From the NCBI RefSeq assembly GCF_900090225.1, contig NZ_FMHY01000002.1, positions 248,001-312,000 on the forward strand: a stretch of DNA of 64,000 nucleotides, given 5' to 3'. The stretch comes from Micromonospora eburnea (GTDB lineage: Bacteria; Actinomycetota; Actinomycetes; Mycobacteriales; Micromonosporaceae). The stretch's first letter is position 1. Every line of letters begins with the position of its first letter. Of this stretch, positions 62,309 through 64,000 are shown one piece after another. Position numbers and translations under genes: made by a program. The notes under the pieces are model-generated. The model made no database searches. It saw only the letters and a list, made by a program, of their open reading frames with translations, and was not told where the DNA came from.

Positions 62309-62342
62309 CATGACAGGAGCGGCTATAGCCATCACTGTCATG
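62309..62342 (-). promoter_or_regulatory. 34-bp nested dyad upstream of M6 protease 2
   Basis: Outer arms catgacag (62309-62316) and ctgtcatg (62335-62342) share an exact centre with an inner perfect palindrome ggctatagcc (62321-62330). It is 27 nt before the TTG start. The inner TATAGC can serve as a -10. Geometry suggests cooperative binding of one or two dimers. Confidence 0.65.
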
Positions 62343-62585
62343 ACATGCGCCACCCACAATGGCAGAGGCATGGACCCTTGTCACCGGCCAGTTGCCACTC
62401 CGGGCGGCCTTCATATCCGGCTAAATAGGGATCAGATCCCCCAGTGATTCGGCGCCGATTCACGTTACGTTTTGACAACGGTCACGCTGCGTGACGGTTG
62501 GTTGTGGCATCCCCAAGGGGAGCGCCGGGAACCACAGAAATGTCACGCCTCGCTCTCCGGTGGAACATCGGCGGACAACGAGCGA

Positions 62586-62625
62586 CGGGGCCCGTCCGGA
62601 GCAGTGCGCTCCAGGACGGGCCCCG
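62586..62625 (-). terminator. Terminator of the third M6 protease gene
   Basis: cggggcccgtcc (62586-62597) and ggacgggccccg (62614-62625) with an inner ggagc/gctcc extension. 32 nt after the stop. Confidence 0.85.
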
Positions 62626-62657
62626 CCGGGGTACCCGATCCGCTACAGCGGGTCAGG

Positions 62658-64000
62658 TCACCGCCTTGCCGGGGTCACGAAGACCGTGGCGTAGGAGTTG
62701 TCCTTGGCGGCCCGCTTGATGGTGATCGAGACGCCGTAGGCGACGCCCGCGTCACCCGGGTTACCGGTGCCGAGGACGATGGCCCCACCGCTCAGGGTCG
62801 CCCCGTAGTACTCCGCCGCCGGGGTGCCGTCGGGGTTCACCACGCGGGTGGTGTACGGCGCGTTCTCCTTCGACGGAAGCACCACCGAGGCGTCGTTGTC
62901 CCGGGCGTACGCCGCGCCGTCGCGGATCTCGATGCCCGGGTACCAGCCCTTGGCGTCGGTGAAGGCCGGCACCGGAGCCTGGGAACCGTAGTTGGTGCAG
63001 TACTCGCTGTACGGCTCGCCCGCCGCCTCCAGGCACTCCCGGAAGGGGTACGTCGGGTTCAGCGAGAAGGCCGCGTTGGACGACTGCGGACGGCTGGGCA
63101 GGTTCTTCAGCGTCGACGGGTCCTTGCTGGCCGCCACGCCCGTGCGGCGCAGCGGGTCGAAGTGCGAGTCGACGATGAGCAGGCCGCCCTTGGCGCCGTA
63201 GCTCGGCAGCGCGGTCATCTGGCCGGTGACGTGGTTGACGTTGCCCAGCATGGTGTCCCGGTACCAGACCAGCATGCCCGGGGCGTTGTAGGCGACCTTC
63301 TCGACCTTCCACGCGTCGTGCGAGTAGGTCGTGTCGTAGGTGTACTTCAGGCCGTTGTCGAAGCCGTCGAAGTTGCGCCACTCGGCCAGGTAGTACTGCG
63401 CCTTGACCTGGGTGCCCGGGTCGTTGTGCCAGCCCGCGCCGGTGGTGTCGGTCCAGGTGCCGCCGGTCTGGGTCCAGCCGTTCGCGCCACCCTCGACGTC
63501 GTCGCTCCAGGTGGTGGCCCCGCCGCCGGTGACCGAGAAGTCGTCGGCGAACCAGCCGCGCTCCTCGAACGCCGCGTCCGTGGCGAGGCGCAGCCGCACC
63601 TGCACCGTCTTGCCGGCGTACGCCGACAGGTCGATGTAGTCGTGGCGCCAGCCCTCCGTGTCACCGCTGAGGCCGTACTTCTTGCCTCCGTAGTCGGCCA
63701 TCCGCCCGTTCGGGTCGCCGTAGCCGTCGTTGGTGGTGACCAGCTTGCCGGACTCGTCGTACACCTTCTGCTCGGCCCAGGTCGCACCGCCGTCGGTGGA
63801 GACCTCGACGAAGCCGAAGTCCCAGTCCTCCTCGATGATGTAGTTGTTCCACATCCAGAACTTGGCGTCGGCGGCCGCCGGGACGCTCACCTCGCGGCTG
63901 AGCTTGACGTCGGCCCAGTGCTGGTCGGCGCCGCTGTACCACATGTTCGCGCCGCTGTGCGGTTCCGCCAGCTTGACAACCTTGTCCGGCAGATCGATCT
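62658..64000 (-). CDS. M6-family metalloprotease 3, C-terminal part (start beyond window)
   Basis: 447 codons of the C-terminal half of an immune inhibitor A-like secreted protease; the frame is open to base 64000, so signal peptide and HEXXH are outside. Visible: module with VSTDGGATWAEQKVYDE, jelly-roll AGKTVQVRLRLATDAAFEER, then a domain with MLVWYRDTMLGNVNHVTGQM and a cysteine pair (FRECLEAAGEPYSEYCTNYG). Longer and more divergent C terminus than the two downstream paralogues. Transcribed toward them but separated by a terminator. Confidence 0.9.
   Translation of the reverse strand, partial: IDLPDKVVKLAEPHSGANMWYSGADQHWADVKLSREVSVPAAADAKFWMWNNYIIEEDWDFGFVEVSTDGGATWAEQKVYDESGKLVTTNDGYGDPNGRMADYGGKKYGLSGDTEGWRHDYIDLSAYAGKTVQVRLRLATDAAFEERGWFADDFSVTGGGATTWSDDVEGGANGWTQTGGTWTDTTGAGWHNDPGTQVKAQYYLAEWRNFDGFDNGLKYTYDTTYSHDAWKVEKVAYNAPGMLVWYRDTMLGNVNHVTGQMTALPSYGAKGGLLIVDSHFDPLRRTGVAASKDPSTLKNLPSRPQSSNAAFSLNPTYPFRECLEAAGEPYSEYCTNYGSQAPVPAFTDAKGWYPGIEIRDGAAYARDNDASVVLPSKENAPYTTRVVNPDGTPAAEYYGATLSGGAIVLGTGNPGDAGVAYGVSITIKRAAKDNSYATVFVTPARR

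Larger units (their letters stand above)
62282..62657. other. 376-bp gap between M6 proteases 2 and 3
   Basis: Holds the dyad operator at 62309-62342, an AT-richer promoter zone (62300-62480, including gttttgacaac) and the terminator of protease 3 at 62586-62625. No gene seen. Confidence 0.7.

Noticed and set aside
60164..62428. 754-codon open frame on the plus strand opposite M6 protease 2
   Set aside because: Same shadow effect; the composition mirrors the protease codons and no fold is recognisable.

Overview
The window is very GC-rich actinobacterial DNA. Codon use, GTGA/ATGA-coupled operons, the futalosine menaquinone genes beside a 14-gene complex I operon, type VII secretion genes and several extragenic repeat families all point to Micromonosporaceae, most likely Micromonospora. 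This placement is inference from gene content and order; no 16S or marker search was possible. Nothing suggests a prophage, IS element, CRISPR array, tRNA or rRNA.

Layout. 1-1.8 kb: end of an iron-chelate/cobalamin ABC importer. 1.85-4.4 kb (minus): a two-domain VOC protein and a DrrAB-like ABC exporter. 4.5-6.8 kb: four genes with type VII secretion flavour (EspC-like, long WXG-like, YbaB/EbfC-like, PH-like). 6.9-9.3 kb: a HelD/HelR-type RNA-polymerase helicase carrying a coding minisatellite. 9.5-11.4 kb: ArsR regulator and MFS pump. 11.5-12.3 kb: mqnA. 12.4-14.3 kb: two tandem anchored serine-hydrolase paralogues. 14.7-18.4 kb: paaABCDE, phenylacetyl-CoA epoxidase. 18.4-19.1 kb: VapBC-type toxin-antitoxin pair. 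19.2-40.5 kb: respiratory block of mqnC, menG, a small unknown, a geranylgeranyl-reductase-family flavoprotein, nuoA-N and a polyprenyl diphosphate synthase. 40.5-48.7 kb: MFS, IclR, PhoX phosphatase, ECF sigma and anti-sigma factor, RarD, two GNATs and a holin-4-like membrane protein. 48.8-56.2 kb: ESX/type VII accessory locus (EccE, two WXG100 proteins, mycosin, SseB-like protein). 56.2-57.1 kb: alpha/beta hydrolase. 57.3-64 kb: three tandem secreted M6 (immune inhibitor A) metalloproteases, the last cut by the window edge.

How the genes work together. MqnA and MqnC make the menaquinone ring precursor, the polyprenyl synthase the side chain, MenG methylates the ring and the flavoprotein probably saturates one isoprene unit; complex I then reduces this quinone. 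A near-consensus Rex operator just upstream of the flavoprotein gene suggests NADH/NAD+ control of the respiratory block. A two-unit PHO box precedes phoX. The vapBC promoter is covered by a perfect inverted repeat. Several genes (mqnA, vapB, mqnC, the 72-aa ORF, the alpha/beta hydrolase) have a TAnnnT box 6-7 nt before the start codon, as for leaderless mRNAs.

The least expected structure is a 55-bp element found at three stop/start junctions (paaC/paaD, nuoC/nuoD, nuoJ/nuoK). Each copy has exactly the same length and is flanked by GTGA on both sides, as if it had split an ancestral overlapping stop/start. A diverged fourth copy is fused into the fepC-like reading frame. Other oddities: an ECF sigma gene with no ATG, GTG or TTG start (ATC looks likely), a 22-codon micro-ORF bridging nuoL and nuoM, and an alpha/beta hydrolase with glycine at the nucleophile position.
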